A stretch of 64,000 nucleotides of DNA, taken from NCBI GenBank assembly GCA_965153455.1, contig OZ234496.1, positions 10,563,863 to 10,627,862 on the forward strand, read 5' to 3'. The notes beneath the pieces are model-generated. The model did not search any database. It was not told the origin of the DNA and saw only the letters and a list, made by a program, of their open reading frames with translations. The number at the start of each line of letters is the position of its first letter. Within the stretch, counting starts at the first letter, position 1. This DNA is from Sphagnum compactum (lineage: Eukaryota; Bryophyta; Sphagnopsida; Sphagnales). The position numbers and the translations under genes are program-made. Positions 1 through 11,341 of the stretch are shown here, in pieces.

Positions 1-355
1 CAATCAAATTAACACCTAAAGACCGTAATTGGGTGTTGAATAAGGTCTTGAACAGTTTAAAAAGGGAAAGTAATTCGCTTGTGATGCGTGTGGAAAACTG
101 ACGAGTGCAAGTAATGCTTCACCCACAACAACATGAGAGTCTTATATGGCATGTTCATGAGGAATTGGGCCATTTTGGGGCTTAGTTATTGGTGGAATTT
201 GGATTTTGCAAACTAGTTGAATTTGACAATGCAACATAATTGGTAGGTTTTGGTTATGATCAAACATTTTTTGAAATGGCTAGAGTTAATGTAATTGCTA
301 AATTATAATAGTGAAATATTTGATTATGCATTTTTGGACATGTGTTTAATAGGTT
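1..355. other. AT-rich flank, no gene seen
   Basis: I see no coding pattern, tRNA or repeat here. It lies just outside the left LTR-like repeat of gypsy copy A. Confidence 0.5.
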
Positions 356-990
356 TGGTATTCTAATTGAAAAACTAGTAGAAGTGAAATTTAATTCTTG
401 CATAGTTGTTCCACACTACTGTAACAACATATTTGCACTACAATATGCACACATTCACAATTTCTGCCCTGATTTTAAACACACTTGATTCTGCAGTTCC
501 TTATAACATCATATTCATGGTTATTTCATACAATCATAATCTGCACTTCAGAATACAATGTAGACAAAATCCAGAGGCAAAACTACGATTCATTACATTG
601 CATTTTTGATACTACAAAAAATTCACACAACAATATGAATATGGAAACCATTGTAGAAGTTTGTACTTCTTTGTTTTACTGAAAATTCCATTAGAATTAC
701 AGTGACATTTCCATGTTATGTGGAAATGAAATCAAAACAATAAAATAAAATTTGTATATCAAAAAATAGAATATATGGTTTTTTGCTACAAACTAACTAC
801 CTACAATTGTTTTTACTCCCAAAACTATGTGTCTCAAAATGAATTCCTTTTCCCCAGATCTTCTCCCTTTGGGCAGTCTTGAATCACATCATCATGATTT
901 AAAACCAACAAAAATTCAAAATTCAAACCTATAATGCTCCATGATCAATCCCTATCCTAATTACCTTGTTCATCCAAAACCATGTAATCA
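356..990 (-). repeat. Left (3') LTR-like direct repeat of gypsy copy A
   Basis: This ~635-bp stretch aligns almost end to end, in the same orientation, with 13915-14540. Shared blocks include AGTGAAAT(T/C)TAATTC near the start and CCATGTAATCA at the end. On the minus strand both copies can be read as starting TGATTACATGG and ending in CA, as LTRs do. A purine-rich tract (reverse complement of about 991-1010) lies just inside, where a polypurine tract would be expected. No 5-bp target duplication was found, so the outer boundaries are approximate. Confidence 0.6.
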
Positions 991-1197
991 TGCTTCTGAC
1001 CATTTTCTCTCTGTGGTTTCCCAAATTTTAGTCTTCTGCTTCAACTCCTGTAGTTCTTCAGCCTATAATTTCATTCATGTTGTGTTAACCTTCAGCTCCT
1101 TATTTTCATCTTGTGGTTTCTGTATGAGCGTTTTAATCTTTTGCTCATTCTCTGCCTTATTTTTTTTTCCAGATTCTATGTTATGCTTATACTCCTT

Positions 1198-4000
1198 CTA
1201 GAAGTCCCTCTCCTTAGCTAATTCCACATGTAGTATTGCCTTTTCCTTCTTTTCCATAGCCAATTTGTTTTTCAGACTATTCACCTCCAAATTCAAATTC
1301 CCCATATTTAGGCTCACAATTGCCATGGTTTGAAATAATTCAATTGCCTTTTCTGCTTGCATTACTTCTACAACTACTTCTTCCACATACTTTGGTGTAC
1401 TTATTTGTGTTGTATGATTTTTGGATCCTTTTGCAGATGATCCCATCTCCTGCACCAATCTACTCCCCTGCCCAAATTCAAATGGTTGTCCTTCTATAGA
1501 TCTTGCTCTATTAATTGGTACATGTAGTTCTAGTGGTTTGAGCACTACAAAAGAAGGTTATGTTTCCACTCTCTCTGTCTATAGTCCAGTAGCTTATAGA
1601 CCTTCTTGTGTGTGCTATTGTTGTTGCTATAAATGATGTTGTAAATGCTGGAAATGTTATGGACTTCTAGTGGTGTCCATCCAATCTTCATATATGTCCC
1701 CATCTAAGTTCAAATGTTCCTCACCTTCTAGAAACCTTGGTGCATGTTCTTTTTTAACTTTCTGCCTTTGTTCCTTAAGTTGTCTTTCCTGTGGAAATGT
1801 CATCTATAGTATTTCTGCAGTTTGTTTCGCTGCCTATACCATTAGGGTTTATAGGAATCCATGGCACAAGGAAAGATGTATTTCATGTTTCAACCATAAC
1901 AAAAAATTTGGTCTCCGTAGGCGAGATGGTGGAACAAGGTTTACAGGTGACATTCAACCCTAATGGATATTTTGTGGAAGACATGAAGAACCAAGGCAAA
2001 TTGATTGCAAAAGGGGAAAGGAATGGACGAATGTTCACCTTGGATATGAACATGCTTGAGGTTGTTATTCACACATGGAAAAGGAGCTGGAGACATTGGA
2101 ATTTGGCACAAGTGGGTTGGCCATGTTAATCTCCAACGTCTTAAGTTGATGGAGAAAAAAAATCTTGTTGGAGGTCTTCCCAAATTTGGAACAGAAGAGG
2201 TGATGTTAAAAGTTTGTGAAGCATGCCAATTGGGGAAGCAAGCTAAACATCCATTCCCAGCTTAAACAATTCATGTGAGTTCCAAACAAAGTGCAAACAT
2301 AAATCTTTATTGAAAGGAAACTAAAACATGATGCTCACAACATGGAACATAACATCAAGAACTCTTCAAGGTTTTTGTCACATGAAATACACAAACTTGT
2401 GCAATGAAGAAAAGAGAACTAAACCATCAACACCAAGGTATTCAATTAAAAGACCAAACCACAAATAACCAAACTAATATAAGTAAAGAAAGTAATTCAA
2501 TCCTACTCCAGTAACTAATGAAGCTTAACAAGTTGAGCTTGAATTCTCAACATTGTGCTCTCTTGTTCCCTCTTAATTCTTGAGCCTTAGGCTCCACCTT
2601 CCTCAATTTTATTATTCCTCTAAAGAACATTTTTTGGAGATTCTACTACAACCTTTTTTCTCCTCCCTAGTTCTCCTCACCTTGGCCAGTGGTTTCTGTG
2701 GATTCTCCTTTTGGTGGACAAATAATACTAAAGATTTTTGCCAGTATCAGGATAGACTAATAGGTGTCTTTATCCCCTTTATTCTCCTTGACATATTTAT
2801 ATCACTGATCTAGCTCACTACATAAACTATTGTATATAATCTATGCCTAATCGACCTTCTACCCCTTTTTTGCCCTCATTAATGTAATAGCATTCTTGTT
2901 GTTAAAATACGTCACCTTCTCTTTCTGATAAATCACAAATATGATTATAAAATATTTGACAAAATATGGTAAACCTAGATTCTTTACATTTCATTGATCT
3001 GCTGCAGAATTTATAGGTGCAATTTGACAACTTTGTAATGCTTGCATTGTTAGTGACTTACTAACCTGCCCTTTCGGGTCTTCTACATACCCTTATGCAC
3101 ATACTCCAAAGACATCTACAATCGGTTGTTTGTTTATGACATACACCTTATCCTTATGCCCAAAATAGATATTTGTGCCCTTGATCACGAATGTGTTTAG
3201 AAATTCCAGCATGATGGTCATCGGTGCTTCCCAACTCATTAGAAACAAAGGAACAAGCCCTGTTTTAGAAGCCCAATCTTCTTCCTCATTGATATCCTTC
3301 TAATTTGCCATCCTCTCAACATGCGTATCATGTTTTGTTTTGTCTATATCCACATGAATTGTTCAGGGTCTAGAGTACGTATGCCTTTTTCCAAAGTGTA
3401 ACTTTGTTCATGATGGCACATCTTCTCTTTGTTGCAACATCTAACTCATGCATCTCAATCTCCATCGCCTTTAATTGTGCTTTTATCAATGCCTGCACTT
3501 CTATGGATGGTTGTATTTCCAACTTGATAACATTCTCCTCCCCTGCATCCATCTGCACTGTCTATGCCTCCATAAATTATTACTCCACAGCTTCGTCTTC
3601 TTCTAATTCTTCAATGTACACTGGATCCGTTGATGTAGCTCCCAGTCCTATCTGCGTATTTGCACACCAACATCTTCTGCTTCTGCGTAGAAATTCAACT
3701 GCAGATATTCCAATTTGATTTATATCATGGATTATCATTTGCGCAAACTGTATCCTTTCATTGTATGTTTTTCCTTCTGCACATTCTAAAGATGATGAAG
3801 AATGCGGCGACAACCTTACAACTAATGGCTGAATGTTCAACACTCCTTCACGCTTTGCTCTTTGTAACTCCTCTTCTACTTCTTTTCTTCTCAACAATTT
3901 CGCTTCCTCCTATCTCCTTCTGTGCTCATTCTTTTGTGTTTTTTTCCTTTGTTATTTTTTACAATTTTTCAATTGCATTTTCTGCATTCATGCTTCTGTG
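1198..4000 (-). pseudogene. Accessory ORF 3' of integrase in gypsy copy A, decayed
   Basis: Several open segments lie on the minus strand, downstream of integrase in element orientation. Segment 3370-3897 gives charged helical text such as EVEEELQRAKREGV. Segment 2560-3370 is broken by stops but reads with motifs like SWEAPMTIMLEFLNTF, KVYVINKQ, VFGVCA and PKGQVSK. Segment 1640-1800 reads LEGEEHLNLDGDIYEDWMD. Segment 1198-1545 ends in a coiled coil. I associate this text with accessory proteins of plant gypsy-type retroelements; that is memory, not a search result. The ORF is interrupted by the copia fragment and by many stops. Function is unknown. Confidence 0.5.
1835..2290 (+). pseudogene. 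Ty1/copia fragment (GAG-pre-integrase region)
   Basis: The plus-strand reading contains TKNLVSVGEMVEQGLQV, FVEDMKNQGKLIAKG and GRMFTLD. After a frame change around 2055-2095 it continues with GIWHKWVGHVNLQRLKLM, GLPKF and KVCEACQLGKQAKHPFP. This is the characteristic zinc-binding HxnHCxxC region between gag/protease and the integrase core of Ty1/copia polyproteins. No protease, core integrase or RT follows, so only about 450 bp remains. It lies in the opposite orientation inside the accessory ORF of gypsy copy A and is therefore probably a later insertion or filler fragment. Its edges are uncertain by tens of bases. Confidence 0.85.
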
Positions 4001-4599
4001 ATATTTAGAACTTTGAAAATGTTCACAACTTCTAACAAGAAACAAAAACAACTTTCAACGGTTACGCCATTTTTTTGGTACTTGAGCTTCCTGCTTCCTG
4101 CCTATTGCAGTTAATTTTTTACCTACCCATCGTCTTTTAATTAATGCCTAATCCTCAAAATTAATACAGCCCATCACTACCTTTTTATGTCCCTTATACA
4201 ACCACACAAAAACATGTCACATCATCATTATGAATGAACGCCTCAAATTTCATCTTTCGATAAGTCCACATCCCTAATTTCCCTACATTAACTATATTGA
4301 GTCTGTTTCGTTTGTTGTGTACACCTTCTGTTGACTATGGCCATTTATCTATTGATTATGTCAACTCATTTGTTGACTCTCATAATACATATGTTGCCTA
4401 TATTGATTTTTCTACTGACTTTACCAACAAATCTGATCATTGTGCAAATACCCTTGATGATTGGGCAAATACATCTAGTAATTCAGCTGAAACCCCTAAC
4501 ATATCATCTTCAGATCTCTACATCCCAAATCCCTTATTTCTGCAGTTATCACTCACGGATTCATTAGTCATATGTAGTTCTAAAATCAATATTGTGTGG

Positions 4600-5126
4600 A
4601 TTGCAAGATCCTCCATTTGATCTTCGTCTTCATTACTTCGTATTTTTGGTTTTTGTATGTCATAGTCTTCATCTTCCACCTCTGTATTAGAATCCTCCGC
4701 CTGAAGTCCACTTGTATTCTATTCCCAATACATTGGCATCTATTGTTCTTGCTTATGAACTACAGATTCCATGTATTTGTAGGGTTTGAGCTTATTCACA
4801 TTGACCAGCACAAGGTAAGTTTCAAACTTCTTAATTGTTACTAATAACACAATGTTATTTGGCAACACATACTATATTGGATATGATCCGAACCATTTCC
4901 TAGTAAACTTTCCTATGTGTGACTTATTGCCTTTTGGAAACCACAGAACATAATCACCAAAACGGAACTGCTTTTATGGATTCTTTTGTTGACTCCATAA
5001 TGCTTTATTCACTATTAAATACCTATAGTTTTTGCAACTTGCATTCTATCCTCCTGTAACTTCTCCAGTTTTGTAATTCTGCTAATTAAAACTCTCATTG
5101 AAGTACTGTCTCTCTCATTTTCACTA
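4600..5126 (-). pseudogene. Ty3/gypsy integrase C-terminal domain, copy A (distal half)
   Basis: The reverse strand from about 5126 to 4700 reads RITKLEKLQEDRMQ, then FGDYVLWFPKGNK, GKFTRKWFGSYPI, NNIVLLVTIKKFE and LVNVNKLKPY. This is the integrase C-terminal region of plant Ty3/gypsy elements, which follows the DDE core and contributes to DNA binding. The core lies 2.6 kb away at 7721-8350, separated by a CACTA transposon. Across that insertion, counting the 3-bp target duplication once, the reading frame is continuous. In-frame stops are present, so the element is dead. Confidence 0.85.
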
Positions 5127-7720
5127 CATTACTAGAAATTTTGGGTTTTGCAACTGTCGTTTGCAACTAAAATTCAGTTGCATGCGACACATGCAACTGC
5201 AAATTTGTATAGTTGCATAAGACAAGTTGCACATGACATGCAGTTGCATGCGACACTATGTATGCAACATGTATATACGATGTTAGTATACATGTTCATA
5301 CAAACATACTAATCCAAATGAGTTGCACCTTATGTGCAACTTTCCTTGCAACTACAATGCAACTAATCAAAATATGACACATGTTTAAAAATTAGACAAC
5401 TAGCTTGTGGACACGTGTCATTATTTTATTTTTTTGTGTTTTCAAAACTAAAAATTCATTGGATTAATCTTAATCATTAAAAATTTGCCACTAGGATGAT
5501 GACACGTGGCACACCATGGAACGTTCATTGACCATTTGACATGTGTTCATTTTTAACACCAATTATATGGTGACACGTGACAATCAAGGCTCACCTATTT
5601 TTATATTTTTAAATATTAATTAATGAAATCTACGTCATCCAATTTATGGCTAATAAGATGTTGACACGTGGTGCCTAGGTAGGTAGATAATAATTAAACC
5701 ATATTAAGTAAGTAGGTTTATTTAGGTATGTAAATAGGTTGAAAAATAGCTAGGCTTAAGTTATATAAGTAGGTTTAGAATAATCCGATTTTATTTTTAA
5801 GTTTGACCATTTCATAAAAGTCAAGTTTTTTTCATTCACTCATCCCCAATGGCACTTGGTATTTGATTTCAATACAACTATTGCTCCTAGTTATCAACTG
5901 AACCAAATAGAATTGGAAGCCAAAGGATATGGGTTAAAACATTCCATTGCAAACCTCATGAACCAACCTAGTTGCACATTAGATGCAACTACTGTATTAA
6001 AGTATACCAGCCAAGGGATGGCTCTATTGCTTTTGGTGTCCAAACAAAACTTGAAGCCCTCCTCTTGCGCATCTAACACACTAAAAATCGTTGAAAACAA
6101 ATCAAAAATGAGAAAGTTATGGCCCCCCAAAGTAAAGGGGGTCAAAAAATTCAAAAAAAAAACTATTGAACACTACAAAGGCCGCTTCTTAAACACCCAG
6201 AAAGTTCATTTTATGTTTTTTTTTTGCTATTAAAGTTCCAATGTGATTTGTAGGACTTCAGATGGCGCTCCTATAACACTTTAAATCGTTTAAAATGAAT
6301 AAGAAATAAGAAAGTTTGAGCTTTGAAAGTAAGAGGGGTCCAAAGAAAAAAACAAAAAACAAAACGTTTTATAACTTGGAAAGCTTATTTTTCTTATTTT
6401 TCTTCTTGTTAGTTTTTCATTACTCCTTTTCTTTTGCACTTCAAAGGTGATTATAGGATATTTTTAGTAATTATGATTACTTAATGAAAATATGATTTTA
6501 ATATTATTATCTAGTTTAAATTAATAATTAGCTTAAGACGTTTGTATACTTGTAGGTTAATTAATGTAGCCTATTTACATTAATATCTTAACATAAATAA
6601 TAAAATTTAAATATATAATACCTATTGATTATATATATAATTTATTATCATTATAATTATAATAAACATTTAATTAATAATTATGGTTATTTATATAAAA
6701 AAATAATATTATCATATTAATTGATTTTCAATAATCTTTTGTTTAATCAAATGTACATTTTCTGAAAAAATATTCCAAAATAAAATAAAGTCAAACATAT
6801 TTAAACCATGGTTTAGTTTAACTTAATTTAATTTAGCATAATTTAATTTAACAATAATTAATTTTAACCTAACTTAATTGAACCATCGTTAATTTTAACC
6901 TAATTTAGTTTAGCCATAAATATTTTAGCATAATTTAATTTAACCATATTTATTTTATCCTAATTTAATTTAGTTTAGCCATAATAAATATAGTCTAATT
7001 TATTTTAGCCATAAATATTATAGCCTAACTTAATTTAGCCATAATTATTTATGGCCTAACTTAATTTAGCCATATTTATTTTAGCCTAGTTTAATTTAGC
7101 TTAATTTAGTTTAGCCATAATTAATATGATCTAATTTAATTTAGCCTAACTTGATTTAGCCAGAATTAGTTTGGCCTAACTTAATTTAGCCATAGTTAAT
7201 TTAAATTAATTTAATTTAGCCATAATCGGTTTAATTTAATAAATTTAGCCATGGTTAATTTTAGCCTAACTTAATTTAATTATGGTTAATTTAGCTTAAT
7301 TTAACCATGGTTAATTTAACTTGATTTAATTTAACTTAATTTAAATTAGCCATAATTAGTTTAGCCTAACTTAATTTAGCCATGGTTAGTTTAATTTTTT
7401 AGTTTATTTAACCTAGGTTAGTTTAGAGGTTATTTTAAACCCCTTAGTACTAGAGGTACATAATACTATTATATATAGCCTATGTAGATATATTAAGTAT
7501 AGTAATTTAAGTATGTATAAGTTTAGGCCATTATTTTTATGACACGTGTCCATATTGTACACATTTCGTTGCATGTTAGTTGCACACACAACCGTATGGC
7601 CCAAAGATTATACAAATCCGAATTTGTAGTTGCAAACATGACCAAGATAGTTACAAACGATAACCAGTTGTATGCCAGTTGCATAATGACTGGTTGCAAA
7701 TGACAAGATTTTTAGTAGTG
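5127..7720. mobile_element. CACTA-1: non-autonomous CACTA (En/Spm-type) transposon inside the gypsy integrase
   Basis: The left end is CATTACTAGAAATTTT (5127 on) and the right end, read inward on the other strand, is CACTACTAAAAATCTTG. These are imperfect inverted termini of CACTA type; the left C-to-T change spoils the usual CACTA. The flanks carry a 3-bp duplication, CTA at 5124-5126 and CTA at 7721-7723, the length typical of this superfamily. Removing 2,597 bp restores an uninterrupted integrase reading frame. Subterminal regions are packed with TGCAAC/GTTGCA motifs in both orientations, as CACTA transposase-binding regions usually are. There is no recognisable transposase. The only sizeable ORF (5856-6233, plus) matches nothing I know. 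Confidence 0.9.
6790..7430. repeat. Degenerate TTTAGCC/TAATTTA minisatellite inside CACTA-1
   Basis: About 640 bp made of variants of TTTAGCCATAATTTA and CCTAACTTAATTTAG, repeated dozens of times with drift in unit length. It occupies the interior of CACTA-1 before the right subterminal region. I see no coding sequence. Confidence 0.8.
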
Positions 7721-8350
7721 CTAGTAACTAACACTATGTACTCTATGGGCATCAATGGATGTAATCCATACATAATTGATATGGTGTATACCTTGCTGCT
7801 ACTTTGTATGCAATTATGTATGAAAATAACATTGTGGACAAATGTTCATCCTAATATGTTCTATTTTCACTAACTAACTTGGTCAATAGTGTTCCAAATA
7901 CCTTGTTAGTAGACTCAGCCTGCCCATTCCCTTGAGGATAATAGGTTGTAGAATTCACATGTTGCAATAGAAAATGATCTGTCAAATACTTGATGGCATC
8001 ATTAATGAAATGAACTCCTTGATCTATGACTATAGTCAAAGGACATCTAAACCTAGTTAATATGCATTCATACAGAAATTTTGTTGTGACTACTACAATA
8101 TTAATTTTCAATGTTCTTACTTCCACCCACTTGGTAGCATAATATATGGCAACAAGAATATATTTGTTCCTTGTATATCTTCCTATTAACTTAACTGGCC
8201 CCACAAAATTAAGTCCCCATTTCATGAATGGTTCCTTTGGAAGACTTGTGACCAACTTTGTAAGACTTTGAGTTGCTAATCTTCATGTTCTTTGACATGC
8301 ATCACAAGATCTACAGTGATCATGCACATCTTTGTACATAGTTTGCCACT
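7721..8350 (-). pseudogene. Ty3/gypsy integrase core, copy A (proximal half)
   Basis: The reverse strand carries the zinc-region remnant and the integrase catalytic core. Readable text includes WGLNFVGPV, LVAIYYATKWVE, FLYECILTRF, IDQGVHFINDAIKYL and YYPQGNGQAESTNKV. The second D (in IDQG) and the E (in QAES) of the DDE triad are present. The first D is N (codon at 8208-8210), where copy B keeps D in GLDFVGP. The open segment runs 7851-8255. A stop follows just after SENRTY, the reading then continues to the CACTA-1 junction, and the distal domain lies at 4600-5126. Confidence 0.9.
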
Positions 8351-8639
8351 AACATCCAACATCCAATATCTTCCTATATGTTATTTCAATCGCAAAATGT
8401 CCTTTTGATGGTTTCTTCATGCAATTCTCTCATCACCATTTATGCTTTTGTAGTTGTTAAACATCATCGCAGTCTGTTGTCTTGGCCCATTCTGTACAAT
8501 TCACCATTCTTTAGTGTGAAAGGCTTTGCTCTCCTTACCAATCTCTACTTCTATTGTACCAATAATGTACCCTCAATCTGTCATGTTCTCAAAAATTCTT
8601 TTACATCATTCAGCCATTCAAGCTCCGTGTAAAACATAT

Positions 8640-9240
8640 TTGCATTTATGGTTTAATCAGGCATACCTGTGGGTTCTATAATATCTAGTAATCTTGATAA
8701 TGCATCTATAACTACATGAGTTTTGCCTGGTTTATACACTATTGTGAAGTCATATTTTAGGAACAATAATAACCATCTAGCTATTTCCCTTAAAACTTGT
8801 GGTTTGTTGACCAAATAGACCAATGCCATATGATCTACATAAAAAACAAACTTATTGCCCAACAAATAATGTTTGAACTTGTGCAAAGGAAAAAACATTG
8901 CTAAAGCATCTTTGTGTATTGTGCTGTAATTATGTTATGTTCTATTCAAAAGCCTAGAAGCATACACTATTGGTTGATCACTCTTTCTTGTTACATTCTG
9001 AGACAATATAACCCCCACAACTAACAAGGATCATCTGTATAAACATGAAATTCCACTTGACAGTTTGGTGATATCAATGTTGGTGCTTCAATATATTTTT
9101 ATTTGATCAATTCCCAAGCCTTCTAACATTCCGTTGTCCAGAGAAAAGTCTTTGTCTTTCTAGTTAGTTTAGTGATAAGTGCCATAATAGTAGCAAAGTT
9201 TTTGATAAAACATCTATAAAATTATGCCATCCCATTGAAT
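8640..9240 (-). pseudogene. Ty3/gypsy RNase H region, copy A
   Basis: The reverse strand reads FPLHKFKHYLLGNKFVFYVDHMALVYLVNKPQV, shortened here to its key blocks HKFKHYLLG and DHMALVYL, then FLKYDFTIVYKPGKTHV and DALSRL. This is the RNase H (RNase_H_like) module that degrades the RNA strand during reverse transcription. It lies between RT and integrase, as in Ty3/gypsy. Only an 81-codon open segment (8653-8898) survives. Upstream text is interrupted by stops and frame changes. Confidence 0.85.
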
Positions 9241-9900
9241 ACTTGAATCTACTATGGATTCTTAGGTGGTGGCATGTTTACTATTGCTTGTATTTTCTTT
9301 AAATATGGTAGTTTCCCTTTTTTGGAAATAATAAAACCCAATATCATCCTTGAAAATACCATAAATGCACATTTGTCTAGATTTAGACTATTGTCATATT
9401 CTCTGCACTTTTGAAAACATAGTCTAAGCTTTTGTAAATGACTCTCCATGTCACTATACATTGTAAAGTCATCCTGAAATGTCTTCATAAAACTGTCCAA
9501 ATATTATGTGAATGTTTTGGTAACAACTTTCTAATATGTTGGAGGTCCATTTAGACTCCAAATGACATCACCTTCCATAGAAACCCCCTAGTTTATAACA
9601 AATGTGGTTTTGTATCTATCCTCTGGAGTTATAGAGATTTGATGATATCCTGAATATCCATCTAAGAAAGAATATGCCTCATACCCTACTATTGTGTTCA
9701 GCACTTCATCTGTGAAAGGTAATGGGTATGGATCCTTCTTTGTGCTTGCATTTAGTTTTCTGAAATCTATATAGATTCTCAGTTTGCCATTTTTTTGGGG
9801 TATTACTACTATGGGTGACAACCATGTAGCCTCCTTTACAAATTGAATGAATCCAACTACTAATAATTAGTCTATATCTTGTTTGAGTATTGTAGCATAA
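9241..9900 (-). pseudogene. Ty3/gypsy reverse transcriptase, copy A
   Basis: Two open segments (9588-9821 and 9252-9500) carry RT motifs in order: SPIVVIPQKNGKLRIYIDFRKLN, then EAYSFLDGYSGYHQI, then the active-site box FQDDF (9468-9479) with YSDMESHLQKL, then LNLDKCAFMV and GFIISKKGKLP. The two aspartates of the active site are present, in the form FQDD rather than YxDD. Stops and a frame break lie between the segments, so no functional RT is encoded. Confidence 0.9.
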
Positions 9901-10139
9901 TATGGATTTAATCTATACCTGGCCTAATGTGCCGATGGTATAATAATGTCCAACTCAATTTTGTGTTGTGCTAGTTCTAGTGGAATCCTTTTCAGATCTT
10001 TGTATGTCCATGTAAAAACATGTTTGAACTGTTTCAACAACTGCTCCAATTCCAACACCTTGCCTATTTCCAACTATGCATTTATCTTCACCAACTATGG
10101 TTCTGCATCAGTTCCCAGATTGAGTTTCATCAATTGTTG

Positions 10140-10910
10140 ATCTTTAATTAACATCCATCAAACTATATGTAATTCATGTGCTTTGATTTTTGTTGGAGTT
10201 TCATTCACTACAACGTTCCCTAGTTGATGATTATAGTATGTTTCCAGATACACCTTATCTTCTAGAGCTACTTTTAGCTCATATATGTTGCCAACTATCT
10301 TCATTTTTATGCTCTGTACTCCAAATTCCTGCTTTGAAATACTAGTTTTCACATATGTATCCATGATCTCCACATCTATGGTTTTCACAGATTGAATTGT
10401 CTCAAGTAAACTAATTGTTCCTATTGAGAACAATTCTAGCTTTGTAGCAAAGATGATATCTTCTTCTTCATTTGTGATATCATTCTAATAATTGTATCAC
10501 AAGAACATTTTCGATCTTCTTACTTCACCTCCCAAAATGTTTGGTGACTTTAATGGTTCTGATTATCTCATTTCTTTTTATGGTAATAGTGTTACTCCCC
10601 CAATCATGTGCCATTTTAATGTCCCTCAACCATGGTCTCCCCAACAACATGGAATAACTAGAATCTACCACACTATTCTAAAGTACAGTAAATGTAGTTA
10701 TGTAAGGAATGCCATGAACATATATCTTCAGATCTCTAATCAACCCCATTGGTTTTGTGGTTGTTTGATATGCATCCTCAAATTATATGGTGCAATTTTA
10801 GGCTTTGGAAGCCCCAACCTTAATCTCAACTGTTGTGTGATAATATTAATTCCAAAACCTCCATCTAACAACACATCTTTTATTGTATTCTTCCCAATTT
10901 GTATTTGGAT
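10140..10910 (-). pseudogene. Ty3/gypsy aspartic protease and linker, copy A
   Basis: On the reverse strand near 10840-10870 the text LLDGGFG gives a D-G-G catalytic motif typical of this family's retropepsin, followed by LRLRLGLP. Farther along, the 10158-10433 segment (ETIQSVKTIDVEIMD, ALEDKVYLETYYNHQLG, TKIKAHEL) corresponds to the protease-RT linker, also seen in copy B at 59767-59976. The reading is interrupted by stops. Confidence 0.7.
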
Positions 10911-11341
10911 GACTACCATATGATTGTTATAACAATTGTCCTTACCTTTCGTATTGAAGAACCAACTTGTTTATCTATGGTTGTTGTACTTGAATTTAGA
11001 GTTTTTTCTGGTCTTAGTTTTTGCCAAAGATATCTCTTTAACTCAAGAGCTAATTTAAGCAATTCTCCCAAGTTCAAAATATAACTTGTTTCTAGCATCT
11101 ACTTACCAATGTCTACAAAAACCTCTTTTATTGTGATTAGTTTTTCTTGTGAATTCATTACCTCCTGAGATTTCTATGCTTCCATAGGAGTAGTAGTTGG
11201 CATACTTGGCCAGGTTGTGTTCCATCCCTCCATGGATGTAAATGGCCTTTCTATCTGAGTCTATGTTTTCTAAATCTATTGAATTGTCTCCACCATTGAC
11301 TTCTTCAACTGTTTTTCTTTTTCCTAATCAATAACACTATT

